From: an uncultured Spongiibacteraceae bacterium
GTDB taxonomy: Bacteria; Pseudomonadota; Gammaproteobacteria; Pseudomonadales; Dasaniaceae
Assembly: GCA_937969395.1 (NCBI GenBank)
Contig: CALBVI010000100.1
Span: 1-7,921, forward strand
DNA: 7,921 bases
Direction: 5' to 3'
Position numbers and translations under genes: made by a program. The notes under the pieces were generated by a model. It made no database searches. It worked only from the letters and a program-made list of their open reading frames with translations, and was not told the origin of the DNA. This document shows positions 1-7,051 of this stretch, piece by piece (positions within the stretch are counted from its first letter, which is position 1; each line of letters begins with the position of its first letter).

Positions 1-91
1 ATTCACGACGCCGACGCACTTGTCCGCCTTCAGCCACCAAGCGGGAATCAATAACTTTGGTGTCTTCATGAGAGCAAAAAGGACAGTGCAT
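1..91 (-). CDS. nrdR: Transcriptional repressor NrdR, N-terminal 30 residues (gene runs off left edge)
   Basis: NrdR is an ATP/dATP-sensing zinc-ribbon repressor that binds NrdR boxes upstream of ribonucleotide reductase genes. Only the first 30 codons are visible, read leftwards from an ATG at 91. The protein starts MHCPFC, which gives the first Cys pair (C3, C6) of the zinc ribbon. It continues through the family-typical TKVIDSRLV segment (residues 11-19) and a basic VRRRRE run at residues 25-30. In the family the second zinc Cys pair follows immediately, and here it would lie just outside the window. The match to the E. coli NrdR N-terminus is nearly continuous, so the identification is strong despite the truncation. 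It lies downstream of glyA in the same direction, separated by a hairpin terminator. I see no strong Shine-Dalgarno just upstream of the ATG. The remainder (ATP-cone domain) is not visible, so intactness cannot be judged. Confidence 0.96.
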   Translation of the reverse strand, partial: MHCPFCSHEDTKVIDSRLVAEGGQVRRRRE

Positions 92-138
92 AACGAAGGT
101 CTTATTAGCAGGTTAATAGTGTGGGCAGTCTAACATAG

Positions 139-198
139 AAAAAGAGCCTGAAAACTGGAACATATCGCTATGTAAACTCCAGCATTCAGGCTCTTTTT
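139..198 (-). terminator. Long imperfect hairpin terminator after glyA
   Basis: Starting 5 nt past the glyA stop, a 14-bp outer stem pairs AAAAAGAGCCTGAA (139-152) with TTCAGGCTCTTTTT (185-198). Inside it a 2x2 internal loop leads to a 5-bp stem (155-159 with 178-182), then a one-sided 4-nt bulge, then a 5-bp stem (160-164 with 169-173) closed by a 4-nt loop. On the minus strand it ends in a run of five T. The position and U-tract fit an intrinsic terminator that separates glyA from nrdR. The folding was done by eye. Confidence 0.88.
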
Positions 199-202
199 GG
201 TC

Positions 203-1465
203 TTACTTATAGACAGGGAAACGAGCGCAAATCTCTAGCACTTTTGCTTTCACCGCAGGAATAACCGTTTCGCTGGTGCCATTTTCTAAACTATCAAGCA
301 CATCACACATCCAACCGGCTAACTGACGCGACTCTTCCTCTTTGAAACCACGAGTCGTAATCGCTGGTGTACCTACGCGCAATCCAGAAGTGACAAAGGG
401 AGAGCGAGGGTCATTAGGTACAGCGTTTTTATTAACAGTAATAAAAGCTTCACCCAAGGCAGCATCAGCATCTTTACCGGTATATTCTTTACCGATAAGA
501 TCAACCAACATGAGGTGATTTTGAGTACCACCAGAAACGATTTTAATACCGCGAGCAATAAAGGCCTCTGCCATCACTTTCGCGTTATCAATAACCTGCT
601 GCTGATAAACTTTAAAGTCTTCGCTTGCCGCCTCTTTAAAGCTAACCGCTTTTGCAGCAATAACATGCATTAACGGACCGCCCTGACCACCAGGAAAGAC
701 CGCTGAATTAAACTTCTTTTGCAACGCCTCATTGGCTTTCGCCAAAATAATACCACCACGAGGACCACGTAATGTTTTGTGGGTAGTAGACGTTACAACA
801 TCAGCAAACGGTACTGGGTTAGGGTATAAACCTGCAGCAACCAAACCGGCAACGTGTGCCATATCAACCATTAAGTAAGCACCAACTTTATCGGCAATCT
901 CACGAAACTTGGCCCAGTCAACAATACCCGAATAAGCAGAAAAACCAGCAACAATCATTTTAGGTTTGTGTTCAAGCGCTAAAGCTTCAACTTGCTCATA
1001 ATCGATCAAGCCTGTTTCAGCATTTAAACCGTACTGAATCGCGTTATAGATTTTGCCAGAAAAACTAGGCTTAGCACCGTGCGTTAAGTGACCGCCAGCA
1101 TCAAGACTCATACCCAAAACAGTATCACCTGCTTCTAGTAAAGCAAGATAAACAGCGCTATTTGCCTGTGAGCCCGAGTGCGGCTGTACATTGGCATAAT
1201 CAGCACCAAACAACGCCTTGGCACGCTCTATTGCTAATGTTTCAGCCTGATCAACATACTCACAACCACCGTAATAACGCTTACCAGGATAGCCTTCAGC
1301 GTACTTATTAGTCATCGAAGTGCCCTGAGCTTCCATCACTCTTGGGCTGGTGTAATTTTCTGAAGCAATCAGCTCAATATGCTCTTCCTGACGTTGGTTT
1401 TCAGCATTGATGGTAGCTAGGATTTCATCATCATATCCAGCGATTTGCATATCTTTAGTAAACAT
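203..1465 (-). CDS. glyA: Serine hydroxymethyltransferase
   Basis: This PLP-dependent cytosolic enzyme interconverts serine plus tetrahydrofolate with glycine plus 5,10-methylene-tetrahydrofolate. It is the main source of one-carbon units for purine, thymidylate and methionine synthesis. I place the start at the ATG at 1465, giving 420 residues (E. coli has 417). That ATG has an AGAGGT ribosome site 6 nt upstream, and the protein then aligns with family N-termini from its first residues. The open frame extends 18 codons further upstream, but that part has no family similarity. Visible landmarks are the [20 protein letters not shown] block (residues 25-44), [16 protein letters not shown] (55-70), the cofactor-contacting D201 and H204 in [10 protein letters not shown], and the Schiff-base lysine K230 in [13 protein letters not shown]. 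The C-terminus ends in the typical CARFPVYK. No key residue is missing. It is followed by a hairpin terminator and then nrdR. Confidence 0.98.
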   Translation of the reverse strand: MFTKDMQIAGYDDEILATINAENQRQEEHIELIASENYTSPRVMEAQGTSMTNKYAEGYPGKRYYGGCEYVDQAETLAIERAKALFGADYANVQPHSGSQANSAVYLALLEAGDTVLGMSLDAGGHLTHGAKPSFSGKIYNAIQYGLNAETGLIDYEQVEALALEHKPKMIVAGFSAYSGIVDWAKFREIADKVGAYLMVDMAHVAGLVAAGLYPNPVPFADVVTSTTHKTLRGPRGGIILAKANEALQKKFNSAVFPGGQGGPLMHVIAAKAVSFKEAASEDFKVYQQQVIDNAKVMAEAFIARGIKIVSGGTQNHLMLVDLIGKEYTGKDADAALGEAFITVNKNAVPNDPRSPFVTSGLRVGTPAITTRGFKEEESRQLAGWMCDVLDSLENGTSETVIPAVKAKVLEICARFPVYK

Positions 1466-1471
1466 TGAGGG

Positions 1472-1477
1472 ACCTCT
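1472..1477 (-). promoter_or_regulatory. Ribosome binding site that fixes the glyA start
   Basis: On the minus strand AGAGGT lies 6 nt before the ATG at 1465. This supports that ATG over the in-frame upstream ATG at 1519, whose added residues do not resemble the family. Confidence 0.8.
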
Positions 1478-1535
1478 ATAAAACGCCGTGAGATAAGGGC
1501 AACTGAGAAAGGCGCGCATTGTACATTATTGATTC

Positions 1536-1563
1536 AATTTAGGCAGCTTAAATATTGTGTCAA
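1536..1563 (-). promoter_or_regulatory. Candidate sigma-70 promoter for glyA
   Basis: On the minus strand a perfect TTGACA (1558-1563) is followed after 16 nt by TAAATT (1536-1541), which matches 4 of 6 positions of a -10 box. A second -10-like hexamer, TACAAT (5 of 6), lies nearer the gene at 1518-1523 but has no good -35 at the right distance. Either would give a leader of about 45-70 nt. No riboswitch-like structure is visible in the leader. Assignment is by eye only. Confidence 0.4.
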
Positions 1564-1610
1564 CTTAGAAAATAACGACCAAGAATCAAGCCAGCCAAAT
1601 ATCGTATAGC

Positions 1611-2741
1611 CTAGCGAGATTTATCAGAAAGAGAGCGCCACGCAGACACTTTTCGAGCCACATTTAACAAGAGCAAATAAGCTGAAACACAACGGTTGAA
1701 ACTATAAAAACCTGACACCAAGCGATGCCGCCCAGGCCACAAATCATCCATAAACGATCCAGGCTCACCGCCGCTATCGATAAAACTTAAATGACCAAGG
1801 TGTTCAGGAGCTGTAGCGACCAACTCACACTCATTTAGTAAGCCAATACTTTGTTTAGCAAAAGACTCATTCCAACCCAATTTGAAGGCAAATCCCGCTC
1901 CACAAGAAATAAAATTAAAGGTAGAAGCGATCACTTCATCATCAAGTAAGATTTCAGTAACGAATGCCGAGTCATCTAAACAAAACTCTCGACTCATATC
2001 CAAAAAAAACGCCTCCCCCTGTGAAGAAGACGCCAAAGATTTAGCAGATTCCTTCTTCCAGCCGGTATTTTCTAAAGCCAGAAAGTCACTAATCATGGTA
2101 TCTGTAATATCTTTACCAGCAGTATATCGCCACTGATAATCGCCCATATTATTTAGCTGACGACTTTTCCTCTTAATATTTTTATAACGCTGCTTACTCA
2201 ACACCTGTTTTAAGGCATCCTCCCCCGCTTGCTTTGGATGTAATACAGAACGAATCCACTCATTTTCTTCATGCCAGCGTATGCCCCGCCCCCGAAACAA
2301 CAGGCAGGACTTTTTCTCTGGATCATAATAATGAGTATTATGACCAATCAAAACTGCTCCCCATTGTTTACGACTTTTTATTTCGGACAACAATCTAGCG
2401 GTCACATCATCAACACAACATTTATCACAAAAAATACCTGTAAGAAATGAATGTGTTGATGCATAAGTTCGCAAATGCTTAAAAGGAAATTTTTTTGACC
2501 ATGACTTTTGCTCAAAAACACCTACAGCTAAAGTCACCACCTCTTCAGCAATTTTCTTATTAAGGATTACAATGAGCAATTTTTTTTCAGGAGAGAGGTG
2601 CTTAATCGCAGGCAAAACAAACCGAGGAGATAAATAAGCATTTGGCTCAAGAGCTCGCATTTCAAGATCACGCCATCGCCGAATGGCAACAGGCGTCAAA
2701 TCATCAATTGACTCATAAAAATGTACACCAAAATCACTCAT
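1611..2741 (-). CDS. BcsL/CelD-type GNAT acyltransferase (Acetyltransf_6-like)
   Basis: This 376-residue protein has the layout of the CelD/BcsL acyltransferases, two GNAT-like folds related to FemAB. The N-terminal half includes the LEPNAYLSPRFVLPAI segment (31-46). A basic helix follows (about 180-196, KQRYKNIKRKSRQL), the counterpart of the family's S-x-x-x-R-x-x-x-R-x-x-R signature. Then come ALENTGWKKESAKSL (222-236) and the acceptor region FKLGWNESFAKQSIGLLNECEL (286-307). Near the end is FIDSGGEPGSFMDDLWPGRHRL (320-341), resembling the family's terminal glycine-rich and tryptophan motif. Known members are linked to exopolysaccharide and cellulose biosynthesis, probably transferring acyl groups, but no substrate can be read here. 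There is no signal peptide, so it is probably cytoplasmic. A CxxCC cluster (C105, C108, C109) is unusual. It is the last gene of a three-gene unit, 47 bp after the unknown gene, with no clear terminator before glyA. FemAB-like aminoacyl transfer is the main alternative. Confidence 0.82.
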   Translation of the reverse strand: MSDFGVHFYESIDDLTPVAIRRWRDLEMRALEPNAYLSPRFVLPAIKHLSPEKKLLIVILNKKIAEEVVTLAVGVFEQKSWSKKFPFKHLRTYASTHSFLTGIFCDKCCVDDVTARLLSEIKSRKQWGAVLIGHNTHYYDPEKKSCLLFRGRGIRWHEENEWIRSVLHPKQAGEDALKQVLSKQRYKNIKRKSRQLNNMGDYQWRYTAGKDITDTMISDFLALENTGWKKESAKSLASSSQGEAFFLDMSREFCLDDSAFVTEILLDDEVIASTFNFISCGAGFAFKLGWNESFAKQSIGLLNECELVATAPEHLGHLSFIDSGGEPGSFMDDLWPGRHRLVSGFYSFNRCVSAYLLLLNVARKVSAWRSLSDKSR

Positions 2742-2788
2742 ACAAAAAAACCACTTATCCGATTAACGCTAAATATTCCTGTAGAAGA

Positions 2789-4066
2789 TTAAGGTAACAA
2801 ATTAACACCTAGCCCCTCCCTTAGTGTTTTTAGGCATAAAACATCCAATCTTTCAGAAACCTTAGCCTTAGATATTTGACAATTTATATCAGGAAAACCC
2901 AAATATTTTAAAATATCGCTCTGCGCTCGATTAAAGTACGTCTCGGCAACCTCCAAAATCATCGAATATTGAACCAACGCACCAACATATTCCTCGCTCA
3001 TAACAGCCAAACCAGACATAAAATATTTATTCTTATGCCTTAAATGCTCATTTTCTGAAAACTCAGGTACGGTCAGCTCGGTATTATTCAGCTCAGCAAC
3101 AAATTCGGTTACAATTCTTAAGCTATGATTAATAGTTTCTTTTTCTAATACTGAGCAATGAAGAAATTTAGCCGCTAGCGAATCATTGTCACTCACTTTT
3201 TCTGCTAAAAGGCCATTAGCTTCAAAAGATTTTATTGCTGAAAAACGGTACAAGTAAACAGCTAGTTCAATTTCGATAGTATCATTGGCATAATGAAAGA
3301 AATTCTCCATCTGATCACTCAACCCTTCCAATTCTTCGGGCAGAACCTGATCGACTCCGTGTTTTGGGCTTCCTTCAACGGATAACCTAAGCAACTCAAC
3401 TATTTTGCGAGTTGCACCACCACAGGCATATCCCTCTCTAGAAACCAGCACGCCATTTTTATCAGCATAATCGTATAATTGCTCAGCATCGAAACAGGTA
3501 GAAGCACTCAGCCATGGCTCACCTTTTTCTATCATCTTTCTCATAATCATAAAGACGCCAGAAATCAATTGAAATTGCGCAGCAATTTTAGTTGTAATCT
3601 CGCCATCACCAACAGGACTGTTTTTTCGCCTAGCCAAATACGCAGGGACAGCAACGCAAATTTTGGCGAAAATATAAACCTGATAAACCGTTAATTTACC
3701 ATCAGGAATACCATAATGCTTTAAATATTGGGTGCGCATAAACATCAAGATATCTATGGCATCATCCCAAAGCTTCATCATATTGTGCAGCGCGGTCATA
3801 TTTATCATCATGCCTGACCGAGAACCATCAAGATTACCTACGCGATAGTTCGTGGGAATACTTTCTTTAAAGCGACCAGGCCCTGCATTTCCTTCACCCA
3901 ACTGCCTACCATCATCGCAATGGATAGCCGATATCCCCTCCCATAGACCATAAACAAACTCCATCTCATTTTGCTTATATGGCGGAGGGACAAAAGTAGC
4001 TAAAAACCGGTTGGCAACAATCTGAACATTTGGCTGATAATAAAATTTTTTCAGCAGACTTTTCAC
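2789..4066 (-). CDS. Unrecognised 425-residue helical protein
   Basis: I do not recognise this family. It starts with GTG, supported by an AGAGGT ribosome site 6 nt upstream. There is no signal peptide and no clear run of membrane helices; most of the chain reads as amphipathic helices, so it is probably cytosolic. Notable segments are a polar, glycine-rich stretch (about 52-85, ending DGSRSGMMINM), then LHNMMKLWDDAIDILMFM (93-110) with a DDAID aspartate cluster at 101-105. EGYACGGATRKIVELL lies at 211-226, FHYANDTIEIELAVYLYRF at 257-275, and a late helix EEYVGALVQYSMILEVAETYF at 358-378. The DDxxD-like motif followed about 160 residues later by NDTIE recalls the two metal-binding motifs of class I terpenoid synthases. 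The second motif does not match the NSE/DTE consensus, so this is only a hint. It sits between an FkbM methyltransferase gene (50 bp upstream) and a GNAT acyltransferase gene, all in the same direction, so it probably supplies or handles the molecule those enzymes modify. AT-rich like its neighbours. Confidence 0.85.
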   Translation of the reverse strand: MKSLLKKFYYQPNVQIVANRFLATFVPPPYKQNEMEFVYGLWEGISAIHCDDGRQLGEGNAGPGRFKESIPTNYRVGNLDGSRSGMMINMTALHNMMKLWDDAIDILMFMRTQYLKHYGIPDGKLTVYQVYIFAKICVAVPAYLARRKNSPVGDGEITTKIAAQFQLISGVFMIMRKMIEKGEPWLSASTCFDAEQLYDYADKNGVLVSREGYACGGATRKIVELLRLSVEGSPKHGVDQVLPEELEGLSDQMENFFHYANDTIEIELAVYLYRFSAIKSFEANGLLAEKVSDNDSLAAKFLHCSVLEKETINHSLRIVTEFVAELNNTELTVPEFSENEHLRHKNKYFMSGLAVMSEEYVGALVQYSMILEVAETYFNRAQSDILKYLGFPDINCQISKAKVSERLDVLCLKTLREGLGVNLLP

Positions 4067-4072
4067 CGCAAA

Positions 4073-4078
4073 ACCTCT
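4073..4078 (-). promoter_or_regulatory. Ribosome binding site supporting a GTG start
   Basis: AGAGGT on the minus strand lies 6 nt before the GTG at 4066. This strong site is the reason to accept the non-ATG start of the unknown 425-residue protein. The same hexamer and spacing precede glyA. Confidence 0.7.
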
Positions 4079-4116
4079 TTTAATAAGGGAAATAAACTAC
4101 TTAATCACATCAAATA

Positions 4117-4971
4117 TCATTGCTGATGGGCATATATAATCATATTTTCGCGACCACGAGGGCGCAGCGGACGCCTTAGCACACTACCAATAGTAAATTC
4201 CAAATTTGCATCTATGAACATTGATAATATTGCTGGTAGCGCATACTCCTTTTTCCGAATATGATGATACTCTAAAACAATCTGTTTAATATTTTTCAAC
4301 TTGCCACTTGACTCCAATTCTTGCAGCACCTCTAATTCAGCACCTTCAATGTCCATTTTTAATAAATCTACAGATTCTTCAATATGCGGAGATAACTTAA
4401 CAGCCTGGACAACAAAGCTTCCATCAACACCCTTATCATTTGATTTATCAACTAAAGCCCCTTTAAGCGCCTCGGTTTCAAAAAACTCCAACTCCCCTTC
4501 TTCGTCAGACAAAGCATTCTTATATATAGAAACTGAGCTGAGATTATTATTTTCTATATTATTTTTTAGACATAAATAGTTAGCATCACTAGGCTCAAAG
4601 GCTTTTATCGTACTATTAGGGTAAAGCATCTTAAAATATAAAACTGAAAGCCCAATATTACTGCCTGCATCAACAATACAAGGCATATTCGAATTAGAAG
4701 AAAATGCATATTCTTGATTAACAAACACCTCGTTAAAACTGTATTCCAGAGCTGAAAACTCGCAAAATTCAATATCGTAACCTGCAATTACTGCAGAGCC
4801 TTTTTCAGGCGGGCTAATGCTCATAAGCTTTATTTTCAAATAGCTCAACTGTAGTTGTAATATTACGAACAACGAAAAATCGTTTTTCGTAATATTGCGC
4901 AAATCAATCCCTGCCTGAAAAACAAAACGAACAAAACTAACCACACTTCCTGGGGACAATTTTTTACTCAT
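4117..4971 (-). CDS. FkbM family SAM-dependent methyltransferase
   Basis: This 284-residue protein has the Methyltransf_21 (FkbM) core. The SAM-binding glycine loop is CIVDAGSNIGLS (98-109). The acidic residue expected to contact the SAM ribose is E126 in KAFEPSDANY (123-132). The family block VDLLKMDIEGAELEVL lies at 201-216, followed by the strand IKQIVLEYHHI (228-238). About 60 residues precede the core and look like a helical extension. FkbM enzymes O-methylate sugars or other hydroxyl groups, often in surface polysaccharide or polyketide pathways; the substrate here is unknown. It is the first gene of the three-gene minus-strand unit and 321 bp from the divergent ettA. The ATG at 4971 has only a weak GAG upstream. 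An alternative ATG at 4824 (residue 50) would leave the catalytic core intact and skip a strong hairpin at 4859-4896, so the true start is not certain. The gene is strikingly AT-rich. Confidence 0.9.
   Translation of the reverse strand: MSKKLSPGSVVSFVRFVFQAGIDLRNITKNDFSLFVILQLQLSYLKIKLMSISPPEKGSAVIAGYDIEFCEFSALEYSFNEVFVNQEYAFSSNSNMPCIVDAGSNIGLSVLYFKMLYPNSTIKAFEPSDANYLCLKNNIENNNLSSVSIYKNALSDEEGELEFFETEALKGALVDKSNDKGVDGSFVVQAVKLSPHIEESVDLLKMDIEGAELEVLQELESSGKLKNIKQIVLEYHHIRKKEYALPAILSMFIDANLEFTIGSVLRRPLRPRGRENMIIYAHQQ
4859..4896 (-). repeat. 38-nt near-perfect inverted repeat (hairpin) inside the FkbM gene
   Basis: AATATTACGAA (4859-4869) pairs exactly with TTCGTAATATT (4886-4896). Inside, AACGA (4871-4875) pairs with TCGTT (4880-4884), leaving one C/T mismatch (4870 versus 4885) and a four-A loop on the plus strand. 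The result is 16 paired bases out of 17 around a tetraloop. In the methyltransferase mRNA it spans codons 26-38. No long T-run follows it on either strand, so it is not a standard intrinsic terminator. Confidence 0.9.
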
Positions 4972-5292
4972 TATAGTAACTCAGATATTTTGAAAAAAAG
5001 GAGAATCCATTTTAAGATCATTAGTTTAATAGTTAATACCAGAACTGAACCAGTTTAAGTTTAGCTCAACCACCATATCTGGATAATACGAGCAAAACCT
5101 TTGAGCCTAATCAAAGATAATAACCATATAACCTTAGTGTATTTATTTACCCTCGCTAAAGAAAGCCCATTATTTACATATATTGACCATAACAAACTTA
5201 AAACACCCTCAACCAAGATACTTCATGCCTTGATCTCCTCAACAAGATTAAGTACCTTGCCTCACAACATCATCTATCAGGGTTAAAACTCC
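4972..5292. other. 321-bp divergent intergenic region between the FkbM gene and ettA
   Basis: AT-rich region that must hold the promoters for ettA (plus) and for the three-gene unit (minus). For ettA a GATAAT hexamer (5082-5087, 5 of 6) is visible, but with a poor -35; it would leave a leader of about 200 nt. For the minus unit a TAAAAT-like -10 lies near 5011-5016, with a weak TTAACT 16 nt upstream. AACTG-aac-CAGTT (5043-5055) forms a 13-bp palindrome that could be an operator. An open frame from a TTG at 5101 to 5286 has low-complexity composition, no ribosome site and no recognisable similarity, and I do not call it a gene. No tRNA, terminator or riboswitch is evident. Confidence 0.5.
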
Positions 5293-6954
5293 ATGGCACA
5301 GTTCGTGTACACAATGAACCAGGTGGGAAAGATTGTTCCACCTAAACGTCAAATCCTTAAGAACATTTCCTTATCGTTTTTCCCCGGCGCTAAGATTGGT
5401 GTTTTGGGCCTAAACGGTGCGGGTAAATCAACACTACTAAAGATTATGGCAGGCGTTGATACCGAATTTGAAGGTGAGGCCCGCGCTCAACCAGGTATCA
5501 ATGTCGGTTATTTGCCACAGGAACCTGAACTCGACCCCACCAAAGATGTGCGCGGCAATGTCGAAGACGGCCTTAGCGAAGTCGTTGATGCACAGGCAGA
5601 GCTCGATAAAGTTTACGCCGCTTACGCCGAGCCTGACGCGGACTTTGACGCACTCGCCAAGCGCCAACAGGAACTAGAAAACATCATTCAAGCCGCTGAT
5701 TCAGAAAACCTAGATCATAAATTAAACGTTGCCGCTGATGCGTTGCGCCTACCACCATGGGATGCCGACGTTACTACGCTATCAGGTGGTGAACGCCGAC
5801 GCGTCGCACTGTGTCGCCTGTTATTATCTAAACCAGACATGCTGCTACTCGATGAACCAACCAACCACTTAGATGCAGAATCCGTTCACTGGTTAGAACA
5901 ATTTTTATGTGATTATCCAGGCACCGTGGTCGCAATCACTCACGATCGCTATTTTCTCGACAATGCAGCTGGCTGGATTTTAGAACTCGATCGCGGCCGT
6001 GGCATTCCCTATGAAGGTAATTACTCAGACTGGCTAGAGCAGAAGCAACAGCGATTAGAGCGAGAATCTAAACAGGAAGCCTCACACCAAAAATCGGTTA
6101 ATTCCGAGCTCGAATGGGTGCGTCAAAATCCAAAAGGCCGCCAAGCTAAAAGCAAGGCTCGACTCGCTCGCTTTGAAGAACTGCAATCGCAAGAATTTCA
6201 GAATCGCTCTGAAACCAATGAAATCTATATCCCACCCGGCCCTCGCTTAGGCGACAAAGTCATCGAGCTGACCAATGTCTGTAAAAGCTTTGGCGATAAG
6301 GTGCTGATCAACGATTTAAGTTTAAGTGTGCCCAAAGGTGCCATTGTTGGTGTTATCGGCGGTAACGGTGCGGGTAAATCCACTCTATTGAAAACTATCG
6401 CAGGCATGCAGCAGCCAGACAGCGGCGAAGTGAGCTTAGGAGAAACCGTACAAATCTCTTACGTCGAACAGCTGCGCGATCAACTAGACGATAATAAAAC
6501 CGTCTGGGAAGCCGTTTCTGAAGGCCACGACATTATCAATATCCATGGCTTTGAAACGTCATCACGCGCTTATATCGGCCGCTTTAATTTCAAAGGCTCT
6601 GATCAGCAAAAGCGTGTCGGCGAATTATCCGGTGGTGAGCGCGGCCGCCTGCAATTAGCTTGCACCCTCAAAGCTGGCGCTAACGTTTTGCTATTAGATG
6701 AGCCTTCTAATGATCTCGATGTGGAGACACTGCGAGCACTGGAAGAAGCGCTACTGACCTTCCCCGGCTCCGCAATGATCATCTCTCACGACCGCTGGTT
6801 TCTCGACCGTATCTGTACTCATATACTCGCCTACGAAGGTGACAGTGAAGTGGTTTTCTTTGAAGGAAATTACACCGAGTATCATGAGGACTTAATTAGT
6901 CGCAAGGGTGCGAATATATTGCCCGAAAGGGTTAAGTATAAAAAACTACGCTAA
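5293..6954 (+). CDS. ettA: Energy-dependent translational throttle protein EttA (ABC-F ATPase)
   Basis: EttA binds the ribosomal E site and gates entry into elongation according to the ATP/ADP ratio. The protein has 553 residues (E. coli 555) and aligns with E. coli EttA from MAQFVYTM to the basic C-terminus. Domain 1 has Walker A GLNGAGKST (39-47), signature LSGGE (163-167), Walker B LLLDE with catalytic E188, and the H-loop H217. The arm insertion lies at about 93-137. The charged linker that contacts P-site tRNA spans roughly 242-322 and includes ELEWVRQNPKGRQAKSKARLARFEEL. Domain 2 has Walker A GGNGAGKST (356-364), signature LSGGE (445-449), Walker B LLLDE with E470, and H499. The second Walker B reads DEPSND where E. 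coli has DEPTND, a conservative change. There are no membrane helices, as expected for ABC-F. The start is an ATG with AGGGTT 8 nt upstream. It is transcribed alone and ends in a strong terminator. Confidence 0.98.
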   Translation: MAQFVYTMNQVGKIVPPKRQILKNISLSFFPGAKIGVLGLNGAGKSTLLKIMAGVDTEFEGEARAQPGINVGYLPQEPELDPTKDVRGNVEDGLSEVVDAQAELDKVYAAYAEPDADFDALAKRQQELENIIQAADSENLDHKLNVAADALRLPPWDADVTTLSGGERRRVALCRLLLSKPDMLLLDEPTNHLDAESVHWLEQFLCDYPGTVVAITHDRYFLDNAAGWILELDRGRGIPYEGNYSDWLEQKQQRLERESKQEASHQKSVNSELEWVRQNPKGRQAKSKARLARFEELQSQEFQNRSETNEIYIPPGPRLGDKVIELTNVCKSFGDKVLINDLSLSVPKGAIVGVIGGNGAGKSTLLKTIAGMQQPDSGEVSLGETVQISYVEQLRDQLDDNKTVWEAVSEGHDIINIHGFETSSRAYIGRFNFKGSDQQKRVGELSGGERGRLQLACTLKAGANVLLLDEPSNDLDVETLRALEEALLTFPGSAMIISHDRWFLDRICTHILAYEGDSEVVFFEGNYTEYHEDLISRKGANILPERVKYKKLR

Positions 6955-6973
6955 TCTCGAAGGTAGTAGTAAT

Positions 6974-7010
6974 AAAAAAAGGGCGGCCTATGAATGAGCC
7001 GCCCTTTTTT
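6974..7010. terminator. Bidirectional intrinsic terminator between convergent genes
   Basis: GGGCGGC (6981-6987) pairs perfectly with GCCGCCC (6998-7004) across a 10-nt loop. Seven A precede the stem and six T follow it, so it works as a U-tailed hairpin on both strands. It lies about 20 bp after the ettA stop and about 40 bp after the stop of the convergent hydrolase gene, and probably serves both. Confidence 0.95.
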
Positions 7011-7051
7011 ATCTAAATTTCATACACTAAAAATTTAACAAGCTCAAAACA

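Noticed and set aside
1466..1519. 18-residue N-terminal extension of GlyA
   Set aside because: It does not resemble family N-termini, and the better ribosome site precedes the ATG at 1465.
1466..1610. Riboswitch ahead of glyA
   Set aside because: The leader is short and shows no conserved glycine, SAM or THF riboswitch-like pairing that I can recognise.
1882..2136. 84-codon plus-strand open frame opposite the acyltransferase
   Set aside because: It is antisense to a gene with clear family motifs, with no similarity of its own.
4301..4579. 92-codon plus-strand open frame opposite the FkbM gene
   Set aside because: Ser-rich shadow frame of a gene with intact SAM-binding motifs.
4859..4896. 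Hairpin as an insertion-element end or intrinsic terminator
   Set aside because: No transposase, no target duplication and no matching second end were seen, and no T-run follows the stem on either strand.
5101..5286. 61-codon plus-strand open frame upstream of ettA as a small gene or leader peptide
   Set aside because: TTG start without a ribosome site, AT-rich unstructured composition and no family resemblance. No attenuator structure was seen between it and ettA.
6700..6720. DEPSND in the second EttA domain as a sign of inactivation
   Set aside because: Ser for Thr is conservative, and the catalytic Glu, Walker A, signature and H-loop are all present.
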